Assembly (NCBI GenBank): GCA_021845685.1
Contig: JAJZVN010000011.1
Span: 1-58,358, forward strand
DNA length: 58,358 nucleotides
Reading direction: 5' to 3'
Source of the DNA: a bacterium
GTDB lineage: Bacteria > SZUA-79 > Acidulodesulfobacterales > Acidulodesulfobacteraceae
Shown here piece by piece: positions 17,349-27,228 of the stretch. Position 1 is the first letter of the stretch. Each line of letters starts with the position of its first letter. The translations under genes and the position numbers were made by a program. Below the pieces are notes generated by a model that was given only the letters and a program-made list of their open reading frames with translations, was not told where the DNA came from and ran no database searches.

Positions 17349-18731
17349 TTATCTAATTATTTTAGGCGAAATGAATATCATGAGCTGTTCTTTATCTACC
17401 TTTTTTTGTCTTGATGAAAATAAATAGCCTAATATCGGTATATTAGATAAAAAAGGAATGCCGTTATTTGAACGTGATTTTTCAGTGTACAGAATACCGC
17501 CTAGAACAAGGGTGGAATTATTTTTTACCGAAACAGTAGTTGTTACGCTTTGGTTGGTTGTGCTTGGAAATCCGTTTACCATCTGTCCAAAATTAGGCTG
17601 AGAATTAGTAACCGTAAGGTTTAAAAGAATATTTTTACTGCTTTCTACGATCGGTGTAACAGTTAATGTCAGTCCTAAAGTTATTGTCTGTAATGTTGAG
17701 GTGATAGGCTGCTGCGTTATTATAGTAGGTCCAGTTGAAGATGTAGGAGCCGCAGTAGTACCGGCTCCTGACGATGCGGTATAGGCTACATAATATAATG
17801 TCGTGCCTGAATTTATAGTCGCAGCGCTTCCGCTTACAACGGAAACATCGGGCGATGAAATTATTTTATCATATCCTAATTGCTGTCCCATTGTTAATTG
17901 GGCTGAAATAAGCCCAAAATTCTGTAAGGAAGTTCCTATGTTAAGATTTAGATTCCCCGAAGAAAGATTAACAGGCGTGCTGAATCCTGTTATGTTTGTT
18001 CCTGTAGAAGTAATCGTACTATTGTGATAAGGAGACAGCGACCATGAAACGCCTAAATTTCTGGTAAAATTATCGCTTATATCAACTATTCTCGCTTGAA
18101 TATGAACAATTCTTTTTTTAATGTCTATATTTCTTATGATTTTATTTACCTGCTTAATATTTGAAGGTAAATCGTACGCTAAAATTTCATTTCCGTTAGG
18201 CATTGCAATAACTTTTCCGCCTTTCGGCATAATAGGAGTTAAAAGAGTTATAGCTTTAGATGCCTGTATGTTTTTTAATTTAATTTTATAGACTTTAAAT
18301 TTATTTTTTAATGAAGAGCTTGTGCCAATAAAAAGAACTTTGTTTTTAACGCTGAAATTCAAATTGCCTGCCTCAAAAATTATTTTTAGCGCCTTATTTA
18401 AATAAATTTTATTTATATGAAGGGTTATCGCTCCCTTAACATCATTGCTCAATGAATAGTTAATATGAAATTCATGAGCCAAGCCGATAATTAACGGTCT
18501 TAACGGAATATCATTTCCATTTATAGTTATTCTATTCTCTGGCAAATTTATACCGTAAAAGTTAATGTATTTAATGTCAGGATTATTATAATTTGTTTTG
18601 CTAAAATTATACTTATTCAGGGTTCCCGCAAAAACTTCGGCATTATTTTGCAGATTAAACAATATAACAGGCAGCAATAGCAATAATATAATAAATAAAA
18701 TAGTTAAAAAATTTCTATTAGTTTTTTTCAT
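17349..18731 (-). CDS. pilQ: Type IV pilus secretin PilQ (short form)
   Basis: Outer-membrane channel for the type IV pilus. Signal peptide (MKKTNRN then a hydrophobic core), an STN-like domain (~residues 70-130, LNKALKIIFEAGNLNFSV), one N1-type domain (~142-205, KLKNIQASKAITLLTPIMPKG), then the secretin domain. The secretin signature near the C-terminus reads IPFLSNIPILGYLFSSRQ with IFISPKII following. At 460 residues it lacks the N-terminal AMIN domains of most PilQ proteins (600-900 residues), so it is a minimal secretin. pilP ends 2 nt before the start. The C-terminal part is Ser/Thr/Gly-rich and less AT-biased than its neighbours. Confidence 0.92.
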   Translation of the reverse strand: MKKTNRNFLTILFIILLLLLPVILFNLQNNAEVFAGTLNKYNFSKTNYNNPDIKYINFYGINLPENRITINGNDIPLRPLIIGLAHEFHINYSLSNDVKGAITLHINKIYLNKALKIIFEAGNLNFSVKNKVLFIGTSSSLKNKFKVYKIKLKNIQASKAITLLTPIMPKGGKVIAMPNGNEILAYDLPSNIKQVNKIIRNIDIKKRIVHIQARIVDISDNFTRNLGVSWSLSPYHNSTITSTGTNITGFSTPVNLSSGNLNLNIGTSLQNFGLISAQLTMGQQLGYDKIISSPDVSVVSGSAATINSGTTLYYVAYTASSGAGTTAAPTSSTGPTIITQQPITSTLQTITLGLTLTVTPIVESSKNILLNLTVTNSQPNFGQMVNGFPSTTNQSVTTTVSVKNNSTLVLGGILYTEKSRSNNGIPFLSNIPILGYLFSSRQKKVDKEQLMIFISPKIIR

Positions 18732-18733
18732 AG

Positions 18734-19102
18734 TTAATCTTGAAAGCCTTCAAATTTTTTTAAAATCAGCTGTAAAATTTTGCCTTCTTTTGTTTCAATC
18801 ATTACGGCGCCTTTTGTTATATTTATTATTTTGCCCGCAGTTAAAATTTTTGAGTTTATATAATAAGGCTTATTATTAATTATTGCAATATTTAAATCAG
18901 GTTCGGAACTTGCAATAATTGCCTGTAAATCGAGATTGTAAGTATTTTGACGACGCTTTATTAAAGTTTGCTTTTTTTTAAACGGCGAAATAAAGGGGTT
19001 TTTCATTGAATAAGAATAAGCAGTATTAGCACATACAGGCAATAATCTAAGCATAGCAATTATTGCAAAAAAATTTAATAAAATAAGGTTAAATTTAAGC
19101 AT
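18734..19102 (-). CDS. pilP: Pilus assembly protein PilP
   Basis: Periplasmic link between the inner-membrane PilMNO complex and PilQ. The 122-residue protein has a signal sequence. The mature part has the PilP beta-domain pattern: NPFISPFKKK, then IIASSEPDLNIAIINNKPYYI and GKIINITKGAVMIETKEGK. A Cys at LLPVC could be a lipid attachment site, but the residue before it is atypical. It is short for PilP (often ~170). Assignment rests on position between pilO and pilQ as well as on the C-terminal pattern. Confidence 0.82.
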   Translation of the reverse strand: MLKFNLILLNFFAIIAMLRLLPVCANTAYSYSMKNPFISPFKKKQTLIKRRQNTYNLDLQAIIASSEPDLNIAIINNKPYYINSKILTAGKIINITKGAVMIETKEGKILQLILKKFEGFQD

Positions 19103-19152
19103 GTTTTGTTATTTTATTTTATCTAATATTATTATTATAATTTATTATAATA

Positions 19153-19340
19153 CCTTAAATCACCGTTAGAAATTTCTTTTTATGGATTCCTGCCAACGCA
19201 GGAATGACTTTGCGAAGGTTTAAATTTTAACCTATTTGGTGTCATTCTTGGTGTCATTCCCGCGAAAGCGGGAATCCGGTATTTATAATATATTTATCAT
19301 ATACTGAATCAGTTTTAATAATTTATAACGGGTGATTTAA
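19153..19340. mobile_element. MITE-like element, family 1, inside the pil operon
   Basis: Left end CCTTAAATCACCGTTAGAAA, right end ATAACGGGTGATTTAA (one decayed base pair). The interior is inverted relative to the copy at 5030-5192: it ends with TATCATATACTGAATCAGTT. It fills most of the 301-nt gap between pilO and pilP, the only large gap in this pil cluster. It may therefore carry or interrupt transcription signals there. Confidence 0.85.
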
Positions 19341-19403
19341 ATTAATATTATTTTTGATTTAAAAAGCTTTTTTATTTAGTATGTAATTATAGTGATAAAT
19401 CTA

Positions 19404-20018
19404 TTATTTATTATAATTTTCTTTTCTTTTTAAAGCAAATGTTTCTGCAATTAAATTGATGTCTAAATACGACGGTATTTTTCTATCGGCTGAAATTTGC
19501 ATATTTTGTATTAAGATTATTCTTTTTAAAGAATTCATTTTTTTTAAAAATAGTAAAGCCTGATTGTATCCGCTTATTATTGAAATAGAAAACGGCATTA
19601 TTCTGTAATTTAATTTTTTAGATTCAATAATTTTGTTAAATTTTATTGATTTTATTTCAAAATTAGTTTCAGGCATATTTTTGGAGATTTGTTTAACTAA
19701 ATCCGAAATTTTAAAGGTATTGGGGAGATAATATTTATTCTGTTTTAATCTTAATTTTAATTTATTAATAGACTTTTCCGTATTTAATAAATTAATTCTT
19801 TCAATGTTTATGGAAGAATATTTTCTCTGCATATTTTTAATTTTATTGTTTAATTTGATAATAGTATTATATTTTAAAGAAATATTTTTATTATATTGTT
19901 GTAAAAAAAAATCATTATTAATTAAATAAATAAATACTAAAAGCAATAAAAATATTAATAAAAATTTATTATTTCTTAAATTAATAAAAAATTCCTTTAT
20001 TTTTTTAAAATATTCCAT
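19404..20018 (-). CDS. pilO: Pilus assembly protein PilO
   Basis: Bitopic inner-membrane protein that pairs with PilN. The 204-residue sequence has a short cytoplasmic part, one transmembrane helix (FLLIFLLLLVFIYLI, ~19-33), a coiled-coil region (LNNKIKNMQRKYSSINIERINLLNTE) and a C-terminal ferredoxin-like fold (FSISIISGYNQALLFLKKMNSLKRIILIQNMQIS), the usual PilO layout. Highly AT-biased, Asn/Lys/Ile-rich. No strong ribosome-binding site. Identification is firm from layout plus position in pilMNOPQ. Confidence 0.88.
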   Translation of the reverse strand: MEYFKKIKEFFINLRNNKFLLIFLLLLVFIYLINNDFFLQQYNKNISLKYNTIIKLNNKIKNMQRKYSSINIERINLLNTEKSINKLKLRLKQNKYYLPNTFKISDLVKQISKNMPETNFEIKSIKFNKIIESKKLNYRIMPFSISIISGYNQALLFLKKMNSLKRIILIQNMQISADRKIPSYLDINLIAETFALKRKENYNK

Positions 20019-20094
20019 AATTTTTTATATATAAATCATTTTTAAAATTTCCATTCTTAATTGTTTTAAATTGTTTTAATTAGTTTGAAAAGTT

Positions 20095-20682
20095 TTAAAA
20101 TTTGCATTCTAAATTAAAAGTATAATAATTATTACCTTTTTTTATTTTTTTTTCAATGCCGGATAAATATATTTTTTTAAATATTTTCATCTTTTTTAGA
20201 TTTTTAATATAAACCGAAATGCCTGAAAATGATATGCTATTGCCATTTATCAGAAAATTCCCGTTATTTGAAGATAAGCTGTTGAGCCATATGTCTTTGG
20301 GCATCGGAAATTTAATTATCTCAATAAATTTCTTATATTCTTTAGTTTTTAAACTTTTTAAACTATTTACTATTGATGAATCATTTTTGAGCGATGTTTC
20401 TATTTTTTCTTTATTTAGAACGGCTTTATGAATTGTTGTATAAATTATATTATTATTTTTGATAATTTCTAATTTTTGATTTAAATTGAAAATAACGACC
20501 CTTTTATTGTTAATATCATTGTAAATTAGATAATCGTATCCTGCTAAAATAAAAATATAGCATATTAAAACAATTAAATAAAAAATTGCTTTATTTCTTT
20601 TGGCTATATTTTGCTTATCGCTTAATGGCAATAAATTTATTCTGGTTTTATTTTTTTTATTTTTAAGTAGCGATTTTGCCAT
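20095..20682 (-). CDS. pilN: Pilus assembly protein PilN
   Basis: Inner-membrane partner of PilO; its cytoplasmic N-terminus binds PilM. The 195-residue protein begins with a basic tail carrying the conserved motif RINLLP (residues ~14-19), the segment known to dock in PilM. It continues with a transmembrane helix (AIFYLIVLICYIFILAGYDYLI, ~32-52), a coiled-coil, and a small C-terminal domain (LNSLSSNNGNFLINGNSISFSGISVYIKNLKKM). Length matches PilN. Confidence 0.92.
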   Translation of the reverse strand: MAKSLLKNKKNKTRINLLPLSDKQNIAKRNKAIFYLIVLICYIFILAGYDYLIYNDINNKRVVIFNLNQKLEIIKNNNIIYTTIHKAVLNKEKIETSLKNDSSIVNSLKSLKTKEYKKFIEIIKFPMPKDIWLNSLSSNNGNFLINGNSISFSGISVYIKNLKKMKIFKKIYLSGIEKKIKKGNNYYTFNLECKF

Positions 20683-20816
20683 AGATTAAATATTGAATTT
20701 GATAAATAATGATTTTTGTTTTAATTTTTAATTTTTAATATATAATATAATATAATATAATATATAATAATTACCATATAACTATTATATAATTTAATTG
20801 GAATATATATATTGGT

Positions 20817-21956
20817 TTATTTTCCTAATATAAGTCCAAATGCCGGAAGCATAACATCTAATATATCAAATAAATTATTTTCATCATACGGAATAGAATT
20901 TGATAATATTTGATTATCGGTTTCTATATCAATAACATCACCGGTATTGTAGATATTTTTGGCAGGCAGTTTTTTTTTATAAATTTTTTTATTTAGTTTT
21001 GACGATAGTTTAATTAAAGGTTTTGCTTTATCATTATTTTTATTTTTATCAGTTTTCTTATCGTTATCGTCGGTGCTATTATTTAATAATTCTATAATGC
21101 TCATTGTTTCTACGGATATATTTGTTAAATTTGATATTATATTTTTCAACATTCCGCTGCTTGAATAAACTCCGGAAAGATATATCTTTTCAATAGGCTC
21201 TATTGATTTACCGGCATAATAGAAATCAACGGTTTTTTGAATTTCGGCGCCTATAATTTCTCCTGCCTCATTTATATTTTTAGTATTTTGAATAATATTG
21301 ATTTCTTCAATATTTCTTTCAAAAATTATTGTATTTTTATATATAATTATTATCTTTATTGAAATAAGATTGACGTCTATTATTAAATAATGCAAACCTG
21401 CTTTATTTCCGTAAATAAACAAATTTGCATTATATAAACCGATTGTTTTAGATTCTATAGATTTAAGTTTAATTTCTGCGCCGGCAAATAAATTTACTAA
21501 TTGTTCGGAATATTCTTTTTTGGCAGTATAAGCAGTAATTAAAAGATTATATCTACCGTCTTCGTTCGGCTGATATACATAAATATAATCATAAACAATT
21601 TGCGATATAGGGAACGGAGATTTTTTTTTAACTTCATATTCTATTGCTTTGGAAAGGTCAGGTTCAGGTATTTCGGGAAGAGAGAAATTATAAGTATTAA
21701 TATAATCATCGTTTAATACAGTAAAAACATTTTTTTTACTAAACTGTTTTAAACCGAATATTTTTTTTATTTCTTCTGTTATTAAATCCTGTCCTATATT
21801 TTTGGAATTAGCATAATTTGTGGTATTATTAATGCTGTTTTGATTGAGCCTGTCAAGCGAGAAGTTATTAATAATATAGGTCTTATTCTTCTTAACCGCT
21901 TCAATAATTTTAATATAATTATAATCTATTATGATTGCCGTAAAAGTTTTTGACAT
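20817..21956 (-). CDS. pilM: Type IV pilus assembly ATPase-like protein PilM
   Basis: Cytoplasmic actin-like protein that recruits PilN to the pilus base. The 379-residue protein shows AIIIDYNYIKIIEAVKK at the N-terminus, FTVLNDDYINTYNFSLPEIPEPDLSKAIEYEVKKKSPFPI (the PilM-specific helix around residue 100), LIIDVNLISIKIII, and IYLSGVYSSSGMLKNIISNL near residue 265. Compared with other PilM proteins there is an extra Asn/Lys/Asp-rich stretch (~295-315). First gene of pilMNOPQ; recJ lies 15 nt upstream on the same strand, so it may be read through from the sec-recJ operon. Confidence 0.9.
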   Translation of the reverse strand: MSKTFTAIIIDYNYIKIIEAVKKNKTYIINNFSLDRLNQNSINNTTNYANSKNIGQDLITEEIKKIFGLKQFSKKNVFTVLNDDYINTYNFSLPEIPEPDLSKAIEYEVKKKSPFPISQIVYDYIYVYQPNEDGRYNLLITAYTAKKEYSEQLVNLFAGAEIKLKSIESKTIGLYNANLFIYGNKAGLHYLIIDVNLISIKIIIIYKNTIIFERNIEEINIIQNTKNINEAGEIIGAEIQKTVDFYYAGKSIEPIEKIYLSGVYSSSGMLKNIISNLTNISVETMSIIELLNNSTDDNDKKTDKNKNNDKAKPLIKLSSKLNKKIYKKKLPAKNIYNTGDVIDIETDNQILSNSIPYDENNLFDILDVMLPAFGLILGK

Positions 21957-21971
21957 ATAATTTATTTCAGT

Positions 21972-24308
21972 TTAATTAATATCTAATATTTTAATATAAT
22001 TATTAAAAAATTCAAATATTATGCTATTAACCGTTTTATTGTTAAAATTATTAAAATCAAAATCTTCGGTTCTGAAGCAAGATATATTTTTAAAAATAAT
22101 AGCTTTATTTGATTTTTTATTTTTATCGCTGCAATTTAATATATCGCATGTAAAATATTCATTGCTTATAATTTTTTTAAAATTAGAATTTGAATTATTA
22201 TTTAATACTTTATTTTCGGGATTCTGGTTTATATTTTCTGAACCGATATTGTTATAGGAATTATATGAATTTTTTACTTTTCTTGTTATGATATTGTCTA
22301 TTAACGGATTTTTTATACAAAATTTAGGCTGTTCATTAAGCACCCCATAAGGCGCCATTAATTTGAGCTTATTTATCAGTTCATTATTGATATTGCATAT
22401 TGATAGTTCCTCGTCATAGTTAAATTTTATATCGGCATTATTTGATTTAAGATTATTCAAATCATTTTCCCCAAATTTTTTGACGGCTTCAATAAATTTA
22501 TTAAATTCGCTTTTTTTAATGCTCAGACCGCATGCTAACTTATGTCCGCCAAATTTTATAAAAAAATTATCAAATTGCTTTAAAATGTAATAAATATCAA
22601 TATTGCCGTATGATCTTGCAGAGCCTATAAAAATATCTTCTTTGTATCCAGATAGCAGTAAAACCGGTTTCATTAAATATTCCGATAATTTTGAAGACGC
22701 TATGCCAATAACCCCGGGATGCCACGAATCATCAAACAAAATAACCATCGGAATAAAATTGTCCGAAGCATTATTTATTTGATTTATTTTTATAATTGCC
22801 TTATTAAAACATTCAGTTTCTAATTTTTTTCTTTTTTTATTAAGTTCGTCTAATTTTAATGCTAAAGTTCTTGCCTTTTCATAATCTTGAGATATTAGCA
22901 GTTCAATAGCTATATTCGGATTTCCGACCCTGCCCGATGAATTAATTTTTGGGGCAATTTTCCATGCGATATCCGATTCCGTTACATTGTCAAAACGAAG
23001 ATTGCAGATTTTTTTTAATTCTTTTATCCCCGGTCTCGGGTCACTATTAATTTTTTTTAGACCATAAGAGACTAATAGCCTGTTTTCATCATACATAGGC
23101 ACAATATCGCCTATAATACCGATACATACAATGTCAAGGAAGTCTTTTAAATTTGGGTATGAATTTATTAAACCGTCATCAAAAAGTTTTTTTCTTAGAG
23201 CCATTGCAAGGTTAAACGCAATGCCGACGCCAGGTAAAAATTTAAAAGGGAATTTATCGTCTTTTTGCTTAGGATTAAGTATCGCAGCGGCAGGCGGAAT
23301 TTTTTCAGGAATTTCATGGTGATCGCATATAATTACGTCTATGTTTTTAGAATTTGCATAAACAACAGGCTCATAGTTGCTGATGCCAAGGTCAACAGTT
23401 ATTATTAACGAAACATTTTTACCTTTACCGATGCCGTTTATAATATCATTATCGCTTATCAGTTCATTTATCGGTTCAACGCCGAGTCCATAGCCATGTT
23501 TAATCCTATCGGGAATCTTATATATTATTGTTTCGCCGTTGTCTATGTTGTCTATGTTGTTATGATTTATGCCGCCTTTATTACTTATACTTTGTGCGTT
23601 ACTGTCTATATTATTGCTTATATTATTGTCTATATTGTTATCAATATTATTATAATTATTATTTATAACATTGTCAGTTTTTATATTTTGCATATTATTG
23701 CCTGAAAGATTATCCTTATTATCATTATCAACTTTTACAATATGTTTATTAATTTCTCTAAGAAAAAGAACTAAAAAAGATGTAGCGGTAATTCCGTCAA
23801 CGTCATAATCGCCAAAAACACAGATTTTTTCATCGTTAACTAACGCTTTAGTTATTCGGTTTACCGCTTTATCCATATCTTTCATAAGAAATGGATTATG
23901 AAGGTTTTTTAATGAAGGATTTATATAATTTAATATATAATTATAAATATAATTATCTAAAGCATCGGCGGCAATATTATTTTGTTTTGGAGTAATATTA
24001 AGAATATTAAATTCTGCTGATTCTGAATTAAGGCAAACATTTGCATTTTCTGCATGTTCAGGCATATTAGCAGATTTAACCGCAGTATCCTCTCTTTTGC
24101 CTAATATTAGTCTTAAAAATGCAGGTTCAAAAATAAGCTGAGAAAATATTCTTTTTAAAATAATAGACTTTGCAGGATTATTTAATTGAAATTTTTCTAA
24201 ATTATTCTTTATTAATGAAAAAATTAATTCATTATTATTGTAGCTGTCATTATTTAAATTGTGTATGCCTATATTGTCATTTTCATTATTATTTGTAATA
24301 TTTTTCAT
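21972..24308 (-). CDS. recJ: Single-stranded-DNA exonuclease RecJ
   Basis: 5'-3' ssDNA exonuclease for recombination and repair. DHH-family motifs: FGDYDVDGITATSFL (~165), DLGIS, the DHH signature CDHHEIP (~328), GIIGDIVPMYDENR, APKINSSGRVGN and, in DHHA1, HPGVIGIASSKLSE with FGGHKLACGLSI (the GGH motif). At 778 residues it is about 200 longer than usual, through an N-terminal extension (1-120) and Asn-rich insertions at about 193-258 (with NNIDNNIDNNISNNIDSN) and near the C-terminus. The start overlaps the end of secF by 20 nt, so it is translationally linked to secDF. Confidence 0.95.
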   Translation of the reverse strand: MKNITNNNENDNIGIHNLNNDSYNNNELIFSLIKNNLEKFQLNNPAKSIILKRIFSQLIFEPAFLRLILGKREDTAVKSANMPEHAENANVCLNSESAEFNILNITPKQNNIAADALDNYIYNYILNYINPSLKNLHNPFLMKDMDKAVNRITKALVNDEKICVFGDYDVDGITATSFLVLFLREINKHIVKVDNDNKDNLSGNNMQNIKTDNVINNNYNNIDNNIDNNISNNIDSNAQSISNKGGINHNNIDNIDNGETIIYKIPDRIKHGYGLGVEPINELISDNDIINGIGKGKNVSLIITVDLGISNYEPVVYANSKNIDVIICDHHEIPEKIPPAAAILNPKQKDDKFPFKFLPGVGIAFNLAMALRKKLFDDGLINSYPNLKDFLDIVCIGIIGDIVPMYDENRLLVSYGLKKINSDPRPGIKELKKICNLRFDNVTESDIAWKIAPKINSSGRVGNPNIAIELLISQDYEKARTLALKLDELNKKRKKLETECFNKAIIKINQINNASDNFIPMVILFDDSWHPGVIGIASSKLSEYLMKPVLLLSGYKEDIFIGSARSYGNIDIYYILKQFDNFFIKFGGHKLACGLSIKKSEFNKFIEAVKKFGENDLNNLKSNNADIKFNYDEELSICNINNELINKLKLMAPYGVLNEQPKFCIKNPLIDNIITRKVKNSYNSYNNIGSENINQNPENKVLNNNSNSNFKKIISNEYFTCDILNCSDKNKKSNKAIIFKNISCFRTEDFDFNNFNNKTVNSIIFEFFNNYIKILDIN

Positions 24309-25200
24309 TGAAAATTACCATAATAGGACTTGCAATGAAAATTGAGGAATATGTTCCGATTATAATGCCGAATAGTAATGTAAACGCAAAATTATGAAGC
24401 ACCGATCCGCCAAGAAAAAATAATGATAAAACAACCAGAACAACAGTTAATGCAGTTACTACAGTTCTTGTTAAAACTTCATTTATGCTTTTATTGACTA
24501 AATTATTTAAATTGATAGATTTTTTTTGTTCGCTTTCAAGTTTAAGATTTTCTCTTATTCTATCAAAAACAACTACTTTATCCGTTAAAGAATATCCTGC
24601 AACGGTCAATAAAGCAGTTATAACAAGAAGCGTAATTTCTTTGTCAAATATTAATATAATTCCAAGAAGGGCAAGGGTGTCATGCGCAAGCCCGATTGCC
24701 GCTGCCGCTCCGAATCTAAATTCGAATCTCCATGTTATATATATGAAAATACTTATTATTGCAATAATTATTGCAATAATAGCGTCTTTAGTCATAGTGC
24801 TGCCTACGGAAGGACCCACCATTTCATTGCTTATAACTTTAAACGAATTTTTAGGAGAAGATTTTCTTATTATAGATTCTAATTTATTTGCATATGCGGT
24901 AATGTTGTTTCCGACTAATTTTGTTTTAATAATATATTCATTTTTTCCTTTAAATTTTATAATTTTTATATCCTTAAATCCTTTTGTAATTAATGATTTT
25001 CTAACTAAAGGAACATTTATTTTATGTTTAAAAAAGAGCTGCATTGTTAAGCCGCCTGTAAAATCTATGCCTATATTGGCAGTTCCGAGAATCATCATTA
25101 TAACTTCAATTATTCCGAGAATAACAAGCACTGAAGATATCGCAAAGGCAATTCTCTTTTTTCCAAGAAAATCAAAATGTGTATTTCTTATAAATTCCAC
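24289..25200 (-). CDS. secF: Protein translocase subunit SecF
   Basis: Inner-membrane partner of SecD, using the proton gradient to help pull proteins through SecYEG. The 303-residue protein has an N-terminal helix, GIDFTGGLTMQLFF (~44), the P1 periplasmic domain, VGPSVGSTMTKDAI (~127), and five further helices with AAIGLAHDTLALLGI, LTVAGYSLTDKVVVFDRIREN (~197) and LNEVLTRTVVTALT-type sequence. All SecF hallmarks are present and the length is normal. It starts 13 nt after secD. Confidence 0.97.
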   Translation of the reverse strand: MEFIRNTHFDFLGKKRIAFAISSVLVILGIIEVIMMILGTANIGIDFTGGLTMQLFFKHKINVPLVRKSLITKGFKDIKIIKFKGKNEYIIKTKLVGNNITAYANKLESIIRKSSPKNSFKVISNEMVGPSVGSTMTKDAIIAIIIAIISIFIYITWRFEFRFGAAAAIGLAHDTLALLGIILIFDKEITLLVITALLTVAGYSLTDKVVVFDRIRENLKLESEQKKSINLNNLVNKSINEVLTRTVVTALTVVLVVLSLFFLGGSVLHNFAFTLLFGIIIGTYSSIFIASPIMVIFNEKYYK

Positions 25201-25213
25201 TTTTATCGGCTCC

Positions 25214-26779
25214 TTATATGCTTAATTTTTCAAGTTTTTTCTTATTTGCGATAATATCGAAAATCACCTTTGTTCCAACTAAAGAAGTGAATAGATTAAT
25301 GATAATACCCAACGAAAGGGTGATAGCAAATCCTTTAACAGGTCCTGAGCCAAAATAAAAAAGAACGGCGGCTGTTATTAATGCGGTAACATGCGAATCA
25401 AGTATGGTAAAAAATGCTTTATTATAGCCGTTTTCTATTGCAATGGGAATAGGCTTATTTTCTCTAAGTTCTTCCCTTATTCTTTCAAATATAAGAACAT
25501 TGGCGTCGACTGCCATACCTATAGTTAGGATTATGCCTGCGATACCTGGTAATGTCAATGTAGCGCCGAAAAGGGCAAGGGCAGCCATAAGAAAAAGAAT
25601 ATTTTCTATTAAAGCAAAATCTGCTATTAACCCCGACAATTTATAATAAAACACCATAAATCCGACAACAAGAATCAGACCGACTATTGCGGCAACAATG
25701 CCGTCATGTATAGAATCGGCTCCGAGCGTAGGTCCTATCGTCTCATCCTGAAGTATTTTTACGGGAGCAGGAAGAGCGCCTGAGCGAAGAGCAATAGCAA
25801 GGTCATTGGCTTTTGCCATAGTGAAATTTCCGGAAATAGTAGCGCTTCCTCCGGTAATCGGTTCTTCAATAACAGGGGCAGAATTTACATTATGGTCTAA
25901 TATAATAGCAAGTCTTTTCCCAGTATATTTTGTAGTAATGTCGGCAAATTCTTTTGTTCCCTTCGAATTAAATGAAATAGCGACTATCGGCTGGTTATAC
26001 TGATTTATTTGAACATTTGCGCTTGAAATATTAGCTCCGCTCATTAAAACGGTTTTATTAATCAGGTAAGGTATTTTTGTAGTTTTATGGGTATATTTAT
26101 TATAAGTAGTATGGTATAAAATTTCATAGCCCTTAGGCAGCTTGCCCGCAGAAACTTTTTTTAGACTATGTTTATAATTGACAAGCTGAAAAGTTAATCT
26201 GGCAGTTTTACCTATCAGGCTAACGGCTTGTTTTACATTCTTCACACCAGGCAGTTCAAGAACAATAGTGTTTTTCCCCTGTCTTGCGATATTAGGATTT
26301 ATTAAACCGAACTGGTCTATCCTGTTGCGCATAACTTCCAGCGCACCGCTGACGGCTTCTTTCTTAAATAATACTACCGCCGATTTTTTAAATATTATTT
26401 TATTTTTAACAAGCTTTAAAGAAGGATGCCGTTTAGAAATAAATTTCATTAAAAGCGAATTATTTTTTAAAAGTTTCCCTTTGACCAATAAATAATTTTT
26501 ATTGTAAACTAAGTTATTTTTGTTAAAACCTTTTGAACCGGCGAAAACGGCAATATCTGAATAATCTTTATATAATTTGTCATTAATAGCCTTATTAGTC
26601 TCAACCTTTTCAATAAGATACAGACCACCCTGAAGATCTAATCCAAGATGCATTTCGGCGTTTCCGATAGCCGCTTTCCACCACGAAGGCGTATTAGGAT
26701 AAATTGACGGAACTATTGAAAATAGAGATATGATAATTAAAACTGTTATAAGAATTACTCTTGTTCTCACAGGTTTCAT
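25214..26779 (-). CDS. secD: Protein translocase subunit SecD
   Basis: Larger subunit of SecDF. The 521-residue protein has the N-terminal helix, LGLDLQGGLYLIEKV (~44), P1 domain strands (VMRNRIDQFGLINPNIARQG, then VLELPGV), SATISGNFTMAKANDLAIALRSGALPAP, GPTLGADSIHDGIVAAIVG (start of the C-terminal helices), LPGIAGIILTIGMAVDANVLIFERIREE and the final ALITAAVLFYFGSGPVKGFA. No insertions are seen. It lies upstream of secF and, after a repeat-filled gap, downstream of yajC. Confidence 0.97.
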   Translation of the reverse strand: MKPVRTRVILITVLIIISLFSIVPSIYPNTPSWWKAAIGNAEMHLGLDLQGGLYLIEKVETNKAINDKLYKDYSDIAVFAGSKGFNKNNLVYNKNYLLVKGKLLKNNSLLMKFISKRHPSLKLVKNKIIFKKSAVVLFKKEAVSGALEVMRNRIDQFGLINPNIARQGKNTIVLELPGVKNVKQAVSLIGKTARLTFQLVNYKHSLKKVSAGKLPKGYEILYHTTYNKYTHKTTKIPYLINKTVLMSGANISSANVQINQYNQPIVAISFNSKGTKEFADITTKYTGKRLAIILDHNVNSAPVIEEPITGGSATISGNFTMAKANDLAIALRSGALPAPVKILQDETIGPTLGADSIHDGIVAAIVGLILVVGFMVFYYKLSGLIADFALIENILFLMAALALFGATLTLPGIAGIILTIGMAVDANVLIFERIREELRENKPIPIAIENGYNKAFFTILDSHVTALITAAVLFYFGSGPVKGFAITLSLGIIINLFTSLVGTKVIFDIIANKKKLEKLSI

Positions 26780-26950
26780 AATATTGAAAATAACCCTCTT
26801 TATTATTATTTATCGATGATAACTTAGATAAAATTAAATAAGACCAATGCAAAGCAAATTAACAATTGTATAAACTTGTTTAATGATAATTAGACAAATT
26901 TATACATTATAGCATATTAATTCAAATTAAAAATTATATCAATTTTTATC

Positions 26951-27182
26951 TTTAACCATTCCATAGAAATTTCTTTTCTGGATGACCGCTTTGCTCTCGG
27001 CTTATAGCCTCGAGATCAGAAACGGCACGCGTTTCTGATCTTCGGAACTTTTCCGCTTTCGTGGGAATGACTTTGAGAGATTTTATAGTTTCACCAGTTG
27101 GGCGTCATTACCGCGCAGGCGGGAATCCAGTATAGCTTATTATTGAAATATCATTGATAGTTTCTATCGCAGGACTAAGGTT
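26951..27182. repeat. Composite interspersed repeat between yajC and secD
   Basis: CCATAGAAATTTCTTTTCTG at the left and AGTTTCTATCGCAGGACTAA at the right bracket ~230 bp. Inside lies a module shared with the long family-1 and family-2 elements (CTTTGCTCTCGGCTTATAGC, then GAAACGG...CGTTTC) and two palindromic cores (CCGCTTTCGTGGGAATGACT and CGCGCAGGCGGGAATCC). It lies within the otherwise tight yajC-secD-secF operon. The 26780-27228 gap has no gene. Confidence 0.75.
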
Positions 27183-27228
27183 TAATCATGCTATAAAACT
27201 ATAGAAAAATTTAATTTATTTTAAAAGA

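Noticed and set aside
24485-25225. Open frame of 246 codons on the plus strand
   Set aside because: It lies wholly antisense to secF, whose motifs are unmistakable; composition is that of a mirrored membrane protein and there is no ribosome site.
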